Shown: positions 31,961-44,585 of the stretch, piece after piece
Position numbering within the stretch: position 1 is the first letter of the stretch
How the letters are laid out: every line of letters starts with the position of its first letter
Origin: Euglena gracilis
Taxonomy: Eukaryota; Euglenida; Euglenophyceae; Euglenales
Length of the DNA stretch: 64,000 nt
Assembly: GCA_039621445.1 (NCBI GenBank)
Contig: CP154954.1
Location: 71,390,150-71,454,149, forward strand
Direction: 5' to 3'
The notes under the pieces: generated by a model
Seen by the model: the letters and a program-made list of their open reading frames with translations, nothing else
Databases searched by the model: none
What the model was told of the DNA's origin: nothing
Program-made: the position numbers and the translations under genes

Positions 31961-33559
31961 GAAATTGGATTGGCGCCGGCCCGGATGGATTGGCTGCACG
32001 TCGAAAACCATATCCACTTTCGAAAATCACACCGGCTGCATCAAAACACAAGGTGGCTTCTCGAATCACAATCGGATATCGAAACTCCTCATAACGGACT
32101 AGTAATCAACACTCCAGAAGGCAATGCCCAGACTGGGGGGGAGCTTGGGACAAGGGGGGGACCGCCTGGGGGGGGGGGGGACGCCCGGTGGGGGCCAGGC
32201 ACCAAAAGCAACCCAACACCCCCACACAGGGATTCAGGGATTCGGGGGAAGGCAGCCAGAGCTGAGCTGCGATAGGGGCCGCCCTGAGGCTGGGGTCCTC
32301 GGGCCGTCGGCGCTCCATCCTCCTTTGGCCAACTCCTCCAGGGTGCGCAGTGGGATGGAGGGGCAGGGTGGGCTTCGCGGCGGACAAACCCGCATTCACT
32401 GACTGACGGAGGTGTGACAAGCCGGCTGCAAATGCGGATTTGTTGATTTGGTGTCGGAAAAGGGTACGGGTCGCAGGGGACGGGAAGAAAACAGTGAGGG
32501 GCAAGCTGCAGAATTCGCAACCCGTGTGAGCGGATTTCGATCACAGCGGAACAATCTCCTGTCAGAAACAAAATCACTTCAAATAAGCTCAAACACATAA
32601 CATTAAACACCTAAAATTCAAAACAAAGACAACCAGCAAAAACAAACACTGTTTGCGTACCCACCCTTGTTGAGTTTCTGAAAGCGTTGCAAGAAGAAAA
32701 GCACTGCAAGTCCAAAAAAATTAACCGGATTTTCTTCAGTGGGTCGAGTGGGTGAAAACCAAAAACTTGGCTTCGCATCCCACCAGGCTGACAGTGCCAG
32801 GGACGGGGTCTTGGAGTGCCCTGGAGTTCCTGGGGAGGCAAGCAATACCCCCCCCCCCCAGGAGGGAGGGTTCCGTGCCTACCTGGTCATGGGGTGAGCA
32901 TCAGCACCGGAATGCCTGGACCGAGTATCCAGTCACCTTGGACAGGGGAGGGGGGAATTGATATCAGAAGCCTTTGGGGAAATCGCAGAAAAACTGCGGA
33001 AACATTGATTTTAGGCATGTACACATTTCCGCCAGAGGGGACAGAAAGGGGGAGCGGAGAAATTGCGTCAAATTGCGGAAAATGTTCGCAGAAAATGGGG
33101 GAAATTACGTGGGGAAGGGGGTGCCTGCCTGGACAGGCCCTCTATGGCGGCACATGGCCAAAGGCAGGGGGGGATTGGCATCCAGAGTGGGTCGGCCACC
33201 TTATAATTCAGCCGGTTTCCCACACGCCGCGCCATCACAACGACACACATTTCCCACGCCTGAGATTTGGAAGCCAGCCCCCGCCGGCAAGAGCAAAGCC
33301 CGGCCTGGGCTCGCTCATAGTCCGGCCCACCTGAGCCAGGGCCTGGGCAAAGCCCTCCCCCTGGGGGGAGGGGGTTGCGGGGGCGGGGTCGCCGGCAGGC
33401 TTTTTCTTGAAGACTCTCTGGGTGTCCTGGGGATCCGGTCCCCAAAAAATCACCCAGTCCAGTCGGACACTCCCCCGGGCAGGGGACCCCACAGAAATTA
33501 GGCCGTCTGAAAAAATTTTCCCCAAAAATTTCACAGGCTTCGCGCCAGAACCCAAATTC

Positions 33560-33645
33560 CACGCCACACCGAACCACACCATACCCCACCGTACCACACC
33601 ATATACTATATCATACCACACCATACCACACCATATCATACCAAA
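33560..33645. repeat. CCACACCATAC tandem repeat
   Basis: Degenerate units of ACCACACCATA. Confidence 0.85.
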
Positions 33646-34207
33646 CCCAGGCCGCCAGCACCAGACCTCCCCAAACCACCAAATTGACCAATTTGGTCCA
33701 CCAAATTCACGAGCAACCTGGTTGGCGGGCTCGGGGGTCGGGTCGGGGAGGGGAACGGGCGGCCGCGGGGGGCTGCTTGCAGGGGAGGAACGGGGCGGGC
33801 TGAAATCAGCTGCCAGCTGGAGGTACACATACAAACACAGCACATTGCGTGCAGCATTGGCATGACGATGTGCATCAACGTCGCAAAACGTTCACGCGAC
33901 GGGAAGTGGTATCGGACATGCATAAACCCAGGCTGCACCGTCCTGTTCTTGTTTTCTTTTCGCCCGATTGTCATGATTATCACCATAATAGTTATCAATA
34001 TCGTCGCATTCATATTATTGTGCGCTGTCACATATGCAATATGGATACATACCCGGGTAATGATTATGGTGGGGAAAAACTTGCAGTTTTAAATGATAAT
34101 AATGTGGATGGCGATTCCACAAAAAACTCTATTTTTCTGCAACAAGGCACTGTATACTGCCATTCACATCGGTTGGAGGACTTCGGTTGACCAAAGCCAG
34201 CCGACAC

Positions 34208-34291
34208 CTGCGCAGAGTGTGACGCAGACACCGGGGAGGTGGCACTCGGGCTCCCCTGGGACTGCGACCGCGGCCCACCACCAAGCGGGCT
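34208..34291 (-). CDS. Candidate exon, Ser-rich
   Basis: Exactly 28 codons between GGCGCCAG and TGCGCAG|GTGTCGG, phase 0 at both ends. It reads SPLGGGPRSQSQGSPSATSP, then VSASHSAQ. Disordered composition, no family. Confidence 0.42.
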
Positions 34292-35739
34292 CTGGCGCCC
34301 AACACTCCGCACCGGGGACACCTCAGTCGCCGCCCGGGATTTAGGTCCAGGCGGCTTGTGCCGTCCACAGATGGCGTGCGGCGGGGACTTGAATGGATGA
34401 GGCACACACCCCAGCGCTGCCTTGCTGTAGGGACTGGTCTCCCGGGAAAACCTGCAAATGGATACCAACTAAGCCAGCCCACACAGCCAAGGCCAAGCTG
34501 CATCGCTTGCCTGCGTCCGAGGAAATTTCCGAAACTTTTCGTGTGTCGGGGAAAATAGCGGGGTGGGTGATTCTTTTGAAAACCCACCCACGTGTGACCG
34601 CCCCCCCCGCCCCAGCCCAACCAACCAACCCAAACCCATCCAAAATCAGCCGGAAAACCTTCCGGCTGGCCATCGGCCTGGCAAAACCGCACCCGGAAGG
34701 GGGTGAAGAAACCCCAACCCCCCCACGCACTTTTGAAAACCAAAAACCTGCCCACCAAACTCCCCCCGGGGGCCACGCCATTATGGGGGAAATCAGCGCC
34801 AGGGATGGATGCGCACAATGCCGGGAGCTGGGGAGGATTATTCACGAAGAATTCAACAGCCACCCCGAAGGCCGATCCAAAAGCCGCGACCAACCGGGAA
34901 AGTCAGCCCTTTTCCCACCCGCCACACTGCTGAGGCACCCGTTCTCGACGGACCGTTGGGAAGCCGCCTGCGCGGTGCCACTCACAGGCCGGCTCGCAAC
35001 CAGTGGCCGCTGTGTCCAACGTCAAGCTAACCGGCAGAGAGCGGGGCCACCAACCGCCAGAGAGGAAACCCCCCCCCCAAAATAAGGGGAATTTTCTTTT
35101 TCGGCGCGAAGCGTCGGAATTTGCCCTTCGCGGTCAAAGATTTGCCCCTTATCCCCCCGGTTCGTTCCCGTATTTTGGCAAATAAGCACCAACACCCCGG
35201 TGCTTACCCATATTTTCCAGTGCTTAGACGAGGGACCCACTGTTGAACTAACAGGCATTTGGATGCAAATGCAAAAATCAACAATATCTCACCATATGAG
35301 GCTTCAGCAATATCTAAAACTTCGAAAATTTCGAGAAAATTTTCGTGAAAAATGCACAAAATTAGCCTCCCCAAGAAGAAGACCTTTAAAAAGATGGGTA
35401 AGAACCGGGAAGAGGGGTGGAGGGTGTTGTGGGGCATACCGAGCCAGCACGGACGGGAGGGGACCATCAGGCCGCGCTTTAAACCTGCAGGGGGGGGGTG
35501 CCTTACGGACGGCACTCCTGAGGGTGTTTGACTCCCAGCTCGTCCAGGCAAGCATCCATTGGGAAAATGGAAAGAAAAATGTTTTCTTGCCCACGCACCT
35601 TGCTTGGGCAAGAAAACATTTTCCTTTCCTTATCATGCGCGGGGGTTGCCATCGGGTCATCTTACGGGGTTATAAATGCAAGAAAAAGCAACTCTGGATA
35701 GGCGAAATATTTGCACGGGACCTTCGGTCGGCCTCATAC

Positions 35740-35841
35740 CTGGACCTCCAGCCGGACACTTGGTCCTGGTCAAACTGGGTGGGGTGCTCCACATTGGCCC
35801 GTCGGGCAAGGGAACGGTGCCAAACAGTTTGGCCAACGCCA
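35740..35841 (-). CDS. Candidate exon, frame uncertain
   Basis: A GC-rich block between CCCCAAG and GGTCCAG|GTATGAG. Two frames are open: ALAKLFGTVPLPDGPMWSTP, and VWHRSLARRANVEHPTQFDQ. I cannot choose between them without flanking exons. Confidence 0.4.
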
Positions 35842-38113
35842 CTTGGGGGGGGGGGGGCTGTTGAAGGGGAAACAATGAACGGCCCCTGCGCTTGGCGGCG
35901 GGACGCTTCGGGGGCATCGACATGACGGCGGGGGGCGTCGGCCGGGTCACGACATGCGGAAGGGAGCAGAAAAGACCTGTGGGGGAGGACGGAGGGGGCG
36001 AATTGGATGGTCCTGCAGCTTTTGCCAAAATGTGGCATCGACACATTCAGGCTGGGCATGAACGAATACTCGAGGTAGAATCAGACTTTGAAGCTGTCAC
36101 TGTGAATGTGTGTGTGTGTGTGCGTTATGTGTGTACGTGAGTGAGTGGATGCGAGGATGAGTGCGTGTGTATGTTTGTGTGTTTGCATGTGCATGCGGTG
36201 TTCAGCAGGACAGAGAGACACGGGCAAATGTGAGAGTGGTGACGATCCCTCATAGCTCTGCGACTGACTTCAACCAGTGATAAACCGGTGCAACAACAAC
36301 AACAACAACTAAAACACAATACTAACACATCTACATGGTACATGGTGAGAAAAATGAGGCTGGGGACAAAAGCGGCCGTCACCGGGAATACCCAACGATA
36401 ACCTCTGTCCCAAATGGGATACTTCATCCCCACCCATGTCCAACGACGGTACCACCATCCCCTCGCCTTTCCGAAGCACCCGCGAATGTGTGCACTCTGA
36501 AAAACCAGTTGAAAAAATGTGTGCACTCAGAAAAAAAAAGTTGATAAATGTGTGCCCTCTGGACTGATAGCAGCAGTGCCAGAACGTAACATGCACACAC
36601 AAAAGCACTGAGATCGGTTAAGACCCAACAACGCAGTAGATTGATTTCTGCACAAAGATGGGCTGCTGAGGAAAGATACAAAGACTGAGCAGGAATCGGT
36701 GACGGCCAAGGCGGGGAATTATCAATGCTAAACCGTTAAACCCCTTGTCGACCCCCCAGTCGCAGGCAACTTTTTTTGGCCACCTATCCAAAGACCCCGC
36801 ATTTTTGTTAGCGAAAAGGAACCAAAGACAGCTGTTTCAGGTGAGGTTCAAGGATGGGTGTTTACAGAAAAGACGTGGATCATTCCATCCTCACCCTTAC
36901 GTATGAGAGGTAATGCAATTAGCCTCAGTCAAATTAGTGAGTACAAGGGGGGGGGAGGATGGCACCCTATCACGCCAGCACACAGCAGAGTTCAATGTTA
37001 GGTCAGACCCCCCCCCCGGTCCAGCAGGGGGGGCACCCCCACTTAAACAGTGACGAGGTCCGTGTGACCGATTTTTGGCCCGGCACAATAATAATAATAA
37101 TAATAATAATTCGCACACGCAATCTTTTGACCAGTGCCATTTTGGCACTATTGGGCAAAAAAGTGGAGCAAAAAAAATTCGGCGCAAAGCGCCGGAAAGA
37201 AATTGACCTTCAGAGGTCCTTGGCGACCACCCTGGGGTCAGTCCGCGGAACCACCCTTGGCAGGTGGGGGAGGGGGTTTTCCAAAAAAGGCCCACATTTC
37301 CAGCGGTGTTTCGCATGGATAGTTCCACCCACCCCCGTTCCGCAGTAAGCTGGCATCACGAAGCACAAATATCTCCAACGTCTGTCGACGCTGCGGTGGG
37401 GGTGATGGAAAATGGAAGTATTATGCAACGATTGTGCAAAAGTCAGGAAGTGCAGGAGGTCAATGACCGGCTGAAATGTGGTGGAGGGAAGTGTGAGATG
37501 GCTCGTGAGTCAGGCATGCAGGCTTCTTCCCAACAGCGGCAAAAGACGCACAGTGTGGTGCAGTTGCCCGAGGGAGCCTGTGGGCTTCGGGGTCCATTCT
37601 GGTCATGTGGCCACCGCAGCAGCCAAAATGGAGTGTTTGCCGAACCACCAACAGAAAAACATTAACGGGGCCAAAGAATCCCCTGAGGAGTGGTTTCACA
37701 TCAACTCAAAATCACTGTGTGCATGCTGTGTTGTGCCATTGGGAACGTGAAATGAAACACATTGAAAAATATTGAATTCAGTATTCAACTGGCAATGGGG
37801 TTTCTGCAGGAGAAATCAAAATCGATGGCCCGAGGCACCTGCTGGATGGGTATACACTTATTTGCCATACAAGAAAGAATGCACAAAATTCCCACTGGTT
37901 ATAATATCTGGTTTGGTGGCTTGCCCTGAGGGGTTTATAAATGGATGGCTTACATCATTTGAACTTAGTATGTACCCGGAAGGCAGAAAGGGTCTTTGTC
38001 AAGCTGGAGGGACTCGGGGGTCAGCAGAGTTCCATGCAGATGGGGGGGTGTTGACAGCGACACAAAACCACTGCTTGCGGCGACGCTTTTGATTGGGCCC
38101 CACCTGGACACAC

Positions 38114-38187
38114 CGTGACGCGCCCGGATATGGTCAGAGCTCCCTTGCGGGGAAGCGGTGAACGATTGGAACCGAAGCGCATGAGCG
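38114..38187 (-). CDS. Candidate exon, unknown function
   Basis: 74 nt between TGTGCCAG and GTCACG|GTGTGT. It reads LMRFGSNRSPLPRKGALTIS, then GRVT. Confidence 0.4.
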
Positions 38188-38288
38188 CTGGCACAGGGGT
38201 GGATTGCGCGAGAATTAGGGGAAGGGGCACGGGTTCCTATTTCCTATTGGCCGTTGTTTGTTTCTGTCCGTCATGCATGCCCGCCTGC

Positions 38289-38380
38289 CCCTGCCGGAGC
38301 ACATTCTCAATCAAGTGGGTGAGGACATTGGGGAGGCTAACTCGCGAGAAAGCCGGCTTGGCAGGTCGGCTCGAGATCAC
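38289..38380 (-). CDS. Candidate exon, helical
   Basis: 92 nt following CCACCCCCAG. It reads VISSRPAKPAFSRVSLPNVL, then THLIENVLRQ, with a possible GC donor at the 3' edge. It lies 100 bp upstream of another candidate exon on the same strand. Confidence 0.42.
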
Positions 38381-40417
38381 CTGGGGGTGGGAGTGCAGAG
38401 AACATCCTTGGAGGGTCTCATTTTTTGATGTTTTTTTCACCTCAGAAATATGGGCACAAGAAACTGTCAGTCGAATGTCAATGAAAAAAAATCTCCCTCA
38501 GAAGCCATTTTCGGATACTTATCACCATATATTCAAAAAATTTCGAAAAAAATATTTCGAAAATTTTCGGAATTTATACAGCCGGACCCACACCCACTTA
38601 GGCGGCCAAATCAGGTCCAACAAGCCGGCTGGAAAAAAGGCGCTGGCTGGGAAAAAAGTGCTGGTTGGACCGCCCCCCCCCAGTGGGTTGGGTGGGGGTT
38701 CCAGGGGTGGCAATCCGGTCGGCTGGGAGCTGGACCCGGCAGGTACTCCTCCTCCAAAAATGCAAAATACATTCCACGTGTTTTATATTCCACATGAAGC
38801 ATAACACCTGCTCTTTGTTTGGCTCCAGAACTAAAGGTTGGGTCAAGGGTTTTGAATGGGCACCATTTGCAATATGTGACGTAGAACGGTGGCTTGCAAC
38901 TTTTGTTTTACGTCCATATTATGGAGTGCTCTTCGTACGTACTTGCACACACCGACCAGTGTGGACGGAAAACTTTAGAGTTTAAAATTTTTGTGTGGTG
39001 AAGAAACTCCGATTTGGGGTATTGCAAAATGTCAGTTGAACACACTCAATGACAGGGGAACGTTGGTATCGCTCTGTGTTCAACGTTGTGCCTTACCCCC
39101 CCCCTTATGTCCAATGACCGGTAACCTCTGTCCTCTGACCGGGGGGGGGTTGGTCGTTGGACATAGGGTAGTGACCAAAAAGGTGTCCTTTGACCGGGGG
39201 GGGGGGTCGTTGGACATGGGGTCAAAAGAAAGTTGGTGGGTACCCGGGTCCCTACCCACCCAAAAATGCCCAAATTTTCCCTTCTTCGCGCCGAAAATTT
39301 TGGGCAATTTTGACAAATTTTTTGTCCGAAAAGTGTCAAAAATGGTATTTTGGCCAAATTTTTTGGCCAATTTTTGGGCAAAATTTTTCGTCCCGGCGCT
39401 TCACGCGGGACCAAAAATTTAGTCAAACCTCCGAAAAGGTGTCCTCTGACCGGGGAGGTGGTCATTGGACATAGGGGGGTCGTTGGACATAGGGGGGGGG
39501 GTACCTCCAACTGGAACGACCTCACACTCACATGACCATTTTTCTGCCAAGATTTGGAGATGAAAAACTAAAAACCACCCCAAAATTCCATTTTTGGCCA
39601 TTTTTGACTCCTTTTCAAAAATTGTCGGCGCTTTGCACCATTCTTCTTTCGGTCCAGCCGGGCTTCGCCGGGTTGGCCCGAATTTTATTTCAGCGGACCA
39701 AACAAAGGGTAGGGTCCCCCTTGGCTTAAGAAAACCCCTGGGCCGAATTCGCATTTAAGGGATTTTTCTGTGTGCGTGGGCAAGGCCACGCAAATTCACC
39801 ACTGAACCCTGCACCTGGACACATGATAAACACTTCATGAACTCTTGCAACCCTCTGTCAGAGGGCTATAACTCCAGGTGTTTTGTTATTTTTTGTGTTT
39901 ATTTCACTCCCGGGGAAGAAAATCCCCGGGGGATGCATATATCAGATTAAAAAAATAAGCCCACTCCCAGAATGCAATTCATTGGGGGATATGTTTTCCG
40001 TTTACATTAGGGAAGAAAGACAATAGAGTGCAACGGACAGAGACCAAACATTCGTTGCACCGGATTATTGGAGGTGCAACCTTCTGAGAAAAGCCAGAGG
40101 CCGTCCTCCACACAAGGGAGAGGTGAACCAGCAAACACCCCTGGGCCAAATCAGCCGGCAGGTGTTGAGACGGAGCAGAGTCCGGGGCGTGGTTGCCTGA
40201 AATGGCGGTGCCGGCTGGGAGAAGCGGGGGGGGGGGTCATTGTGGAGGGAGGGAAGGAAGGGAGAGCCAGCAGGGCTGCGTGGGAAATCCCAGGGTTCCC
40301 CAACCCACCATTTGACCAAAGAAAACCACCGCTCCGGGAAAAATGGGAAGGGGCAGGAGGTGGCAATCCAACGGTACACAGAAGAAACACCCACCCACCC
40401 ACATACGCCCGCACACA

Positions 40418-40440
40418 CACACACACACACACGCGCGCAC

Positions 40441-40486
<46 letters not shown>

Positions 40487-40487
40487 G
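40418..40487. repeat. CA/CG microsatellite
   Basis: ACACAC interrupted by GCGCGC, like the one at 9.4 kb. Confidence 0.95.
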
Positions 40488-40791
40488 CATGTGACAACTT
40501 CACAGCAGGCTGTTTGCTACCCCACCCTGTCCGCGTGGACCCCGTGGATCAATCTTGGACCTTGAATATATCCAAAATATTCAAAATTCTCCGCTGGCTT
40601 GGTCTCAGCTTTTCCAGCTTGGAGGTGGAGATTTCCGGTGATTGTTGACCTTCGACCGATCCTTCAGGCGTTAGAACTTGGGTGCCTTCGAACAAAGAAC
40701 AAAGAACGCCCCGGTGGGTTACCTCCCTATCATCCATGGATTTCGGGGATTCCTCTTCAGCCCTGGGTGTGGGGGAAAGAAGGAGTGGAAC

Positions 40792-40844
40792 GAGCAATGT
40801 CAAGCCGGCGGAGTGCGCGCTGTTGGGCTATGGCACTGCCAGCG
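40792..40844 (-). CDS. Candidate small exon, helical
   Basis: 53 nt between TTGCGGGCAG and ATTGCTC|GTTCCA. It reads AGSAIAQQRALRRLDIA. It is the most upstream exon-like block left of the kinase gene. Confidence 0.38.
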
Positions 40845-42639
40845 CTGCCCGCAAGAGAGGAGGGTGAGTTGGCGGGGGGCAGCCATTGACCCTCAGAGGG
40901 GGGTGGCCACTTGGCTTTGCAGTGTTCTGTCCCCTTCATCTGGGAGGCACTGCCGCGGTCTCCGGAAACAGCCCAAAGGTCCAAGGAGAAACAGAAAAAA
41001 TACACCTCGGGGGGGGGGGGCACTCGGCACAACCTCGGGGGCAGACCCAGCCTCGTCTGTGGATAATTAAACTCAGAAAAAATAATGCGGTGAGCACAGG
41101 TTTTGATATTCAAACTGGCAATATGAAAGATCTTCACACCTGGTTATCTTCACTTGCGGAAGTAATTGTTCATGGAACACCTTTTCCCCCGCAGCCATTA
41201 CCGGTGGTGTTCTCTGGAGGGGACAGAGCAGCTGGCTGGAGAGTTAGGGCCATTAACTGATGGCCCTATCTCTATGGCGACTGTCAGGATCATAGACTTG
41301 CGTAACACCTCCCAGAGGGGGGTCGCTGAGGTTTTTTTTTTATTTGAGGGGACCCCCCCCCCATTTGGGCCGACCCCTAAAAAGGGAGAAAAGAAGAAAA
41401 TACATTTCTACCAACCCCCTTACTTGCATCCAGCCCCACCAAGCATAAAGAGTTGCAAACCACAAACCCCAGCAAACCACAAAGAGTCGCAATGATACAT
41501 CTCTTTAAGGACCCCGGGGGGGTTGCTGGGCTAGGGCTAGAAATTTGGGCTGGCTAGAAATTTGGGCTGGCCAGCCCGCCCCCCCCCCCCGGGGGGGGGG
41601 GGGGGCTGGACCCCGGCTGGACCCAAACCGGGGCGAGCTGGACTGAAATCGGAAAAATGCCAAAAAAATGACCTGCAGAACACAGTTTTGAAAAAATGAT
41701 GCATCTGAACCCCCCCAAAAATGCCCCAAACGCCCCCCCAAATCCCATTTTTGGCCACTTTTGAACACAGTTTTTCAAAAAAATTTGGGGCTTTGCGCCG
41801 AAAATTTTTGGGCTGGACCCCCAAAAAGGGGCTGGATAGCTAGGGCTAGCAGCACCCCCCCCAGGGGGGGGAGGGGGCTGCTGCGGCTGGGCTGGGCCCA
41901 AATCGGGGCTGGCTGCAGCCGCCCCCCCCCCCCGGGGGGGGTCGCAAACCTTAAAGAGATGTATGGTCGCAATACACAAACAAGAGCATTCAGGCTCACC
42001 CAAGGGTCCAGTTTTTGGCGGAATTTGAACAGATTGACGGTTATTTATTGGAACGACGAAACACAGGAAAGCATGAATGCACGTTGCTTTGTCCCTGCTG
42101 CCCCCAGTTGAGAACCTTGACCCATTCGTGACCGACCCTCCCATTCATTTCAACCCCCCACCCGGGACTTCAAGAATTGTGAGAGTAATATACCGACCTG
42201 GTGGCGTAAATCAGGGTTTTTTACAAATATTTTCGGCCGATTTTGGCTGATTTTTTTTATAGCGGCCGGGCAGGTGGGCCGTGTTTGGGTGGGTTTTAAG
42301 GAAACACCACGTCCCACGATTCCACTGCAGTAGCGTAGCCCTGGAAAAAGCGCCCCATGCAGACACTGAGCAAATCTATGTTCAGGATGGCAATTGCAGT
42401 TGACGACAACGAAGGATACGTATTCGGGGTGAGAGGGCAGAGATAGGCGGAGGGAGGTGGTGGTATTCAGTCCGTACGCATGAGGGGGAACCACCCAAAC
42501 TTTCTCAGAACTATCTCTTGGACTCAATCCAAACAATTGGAGGAGATGAAAAAAAGGCTGGCTTTCGGATCTTTTGAAATTTAACCAAAATACCGTGATG
42601 TAGACTACTGGGAGGGTTACGGTAGGAGGATGGACCGTA

Positions 42640-42776
42640 GTAGGAGGATATTGATCCTCCTCGAACGTCGTTCGAGGTGGTTCGAGATTCTCCTCTAATG
42701 TCGTTCGAGGTCGTTCGAGGAGGATCAATATCCTCCTCGAACGTCGTTCGAGGTCGTTCAACATCCTCCTCCATAC
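42640..42776. repeat. Palindromic 43 bp repeat, left cluster
   Basis: Units contain GAGGAGGATCAATATCCTCC, a self-complementary core, and GTCGTTCGAGGTCGTTCGAG. Same family as 44.25-44.58 kb. Confidence 0.85.
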
Positions 42777-42940
42777 ATACATTGAACCGTTGTGGAACTT
42801 GTGACTGAAACTGACCCCCTTCTAACAACCTCATAAATTCTCCCGGTGTTGAAATAATTTGAATAAAAATATTATGAATCAGTGCATTCCTGCATAAGAA
42901 AACACATGGTTTTTTTTAGAAATGCGTGGAAAATTTCACC

Positions 42941-43091
42941 CTACAGGGTACCAGCTACCCCAAAGAGTCGCCCAACTAGGGTTAATACACATGGGGGGAC
43001 CTCGCTCGGCGCCTTCGGCGCCTCGCTCGGGTCCCCCCTTTTTTTAACCCTAGTTGGGCGACTCTTTGGGTTCGCTGTGTACCCTGTAGAG
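42941..43091. repeat. Long hairpin inside the array, copy 1
   Basis: Arms CTACAGGGTA / TACCCTGTAG and CCCAAAGAGTCGCCCAACTA / TAGTTGGGCGACTCTTTGGG enclose GGCGCCTTCGGCGCC. Repeated almost identically at 43609-43760. Confidence 0.9.
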
Positions 43092-43608
43092 GGAAACATA
43101 GCAACGATGAGCGGGATGGTTGCAACCATTGGGGATGCAATCTTAACCTAACCCTATTCCTTCTAATAACGTCAGAAATTCTGCGGGTATGGGAATAAAA
43201 ATACATTTGAATGACTGCATTCCTGCGTAAAAAAAATGTTTCTTTTAAAACGTGTGGAAAATTTACTAACCCGATGAACACGATGAGCGGGATGGTTGCA
43301 ACCAATTGGGGATGCAATCTTAACCCTAACCCTATTCCTTCTAATAACCTCAGAAATTCTCCCGGTATGGGAACATTTTTGAATAAAAATACATTTGAAT
43401 GAGTGCATTCCTGCGTAAGAAAAAAAATGTTTCTTTTAAAACGCGTGGAAAATTTCCTAACCCTAAACCTAACCCTAACCCTATTCCTTCCAATAACCTC
43501 ATAAATTCTTTCAGTATGGGAATACTTCTGAATAAAAATATTTATGAATCAGTGCATTCCGGTGTAAGAAAACATTTTTGTAAAAAAAAATGCGTGGAAA
43601 ATTTCCCT

Positions 43609-43760
43609 CTACAGGGTACCAGCTACCCCAAAGAGTCGCCCAACTAGGGTTAATACACATGGGGGGACCTCGCTCGGCGCCTTCGGCGCCTCGCTCGGGT
43701 CCCCCCTTTTTTTAACCCTAGTTGGGCGACTCTTTGGGTTCGCTGTGTACCCTGTAGAGG
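43609..43760. repeat. Long hairpin inside the array, copy 2
   Basis: The block 42931-43235 is repeated at 43600-43905 with almost no differences, including this hairpin. This points to a recent segmental duplication or gene-conversion event within the array. Confidence 0.9.
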
Positions 43761-44249
43761 GAAACATAGCAACGATGAGCGGGATGGTTGCAACCATTGG
43801 GGATGCAATCTTAACCTAACCCTATTCCTTCTAATAACGTCAGAAATTCTGCGGGTATGGGAATAAAAATACATTTGAATGACTGCATTCCTGCGTAAAA
43901 AAAAATGTTTCTTTTAAAACGTGTGGAAAATTTACTAACCCGATGAACACGATGAGCGGGATGGTTGCAACCATTGGGGATGCAACCTTAACCCTAACCC
44001 TATTCCTTCCAATAACCTCAGAAATTCTCCTGGTAAAACGCGTGGAAAATTTCCCTGTAGAGACCCCAAAGTGTCGGCCAACTAGGGTTAATACACATCG
44101 GGGGACCCTCGCTCTTTGCTTTCTTCCAAATTGTGCCAGTGAAAGACAAAGAAAAAACAAAGAAGCAGAATCAAGAACAACGAAGCATGATAACAAACTC
44201 CAAAAAAAAGACTTGCAACTGATACCTGAATGCATGTCTGTAGGAGGAG

Positions 44250-44585
44250 GATCGAGACGTCGTTCAAGGTCGTTCGAGGAGAATCAATATCCTCCTCGAA
44301 TGTCGCTCGAGGTCGTTCGAGGAGGATCAATATCCTCCTCGAACGTCGTTCGAGGTCGTTCGAGGAGGATCAATATCCTCCTCGAACGTCGTTCGAGGTC
44401 GTTCGAGGAGGATCAATATCCTCCTCGAACGTTGTTCGAGGTCGTTCGAGGAGGATCAATATCCTCCTCGAATGTCGTTCGAGGTCGTTCGAGGAGGATT
44501 TTAAGCCCCCCCCCCCCTCGAACGGGGGGGTCAAAAACGTTCGAGGAGGTTCGAGCTCGAACGTTCGAGCTCGAACCTCCTCCTA
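44250..44585. repeat. Palindromic 43 bp repeat, right cluster
   Basis: About six head-to-tail units of 43 bp with the core GAGGAGGATCAATATCCTCC. The end is marked by CGAACGTTCGAGCTCGAACG palindromes. Confidence 0.92.

Larger units (their letters stand above)
30000..34207. other. No supported exon
   Basis: Holds a fold-back element, a tandem duplication and G/C tracts. A possible minus-strand exon lies near 33330 (GEGFAQALAQ before GT), too short to support. Confidence 0.5.
42840..44055. repeat. Tandem array with CCCTAACCCTA motifs
   Basis: Five to six copies of a unit of about 125-170 bp: CTAACCCTAACCCTATTCCT, then TCTAATAACCTCAGAAATTC, then TATGGGAATA, TGCATTCCTGCGTAAGAAAA and CGTGGAAAATTT. 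Two copies are separated by a long inverted repeat. It resembles subtelomeric repeats found internally. Confidence 0.85.

Noticed and set aside
43150-44000. True chromosome end
   Set aside because: Telomere-like motifs are only two or three units long and are embedded in a longer tandem unit; unique sequence and genes continue on both sides.
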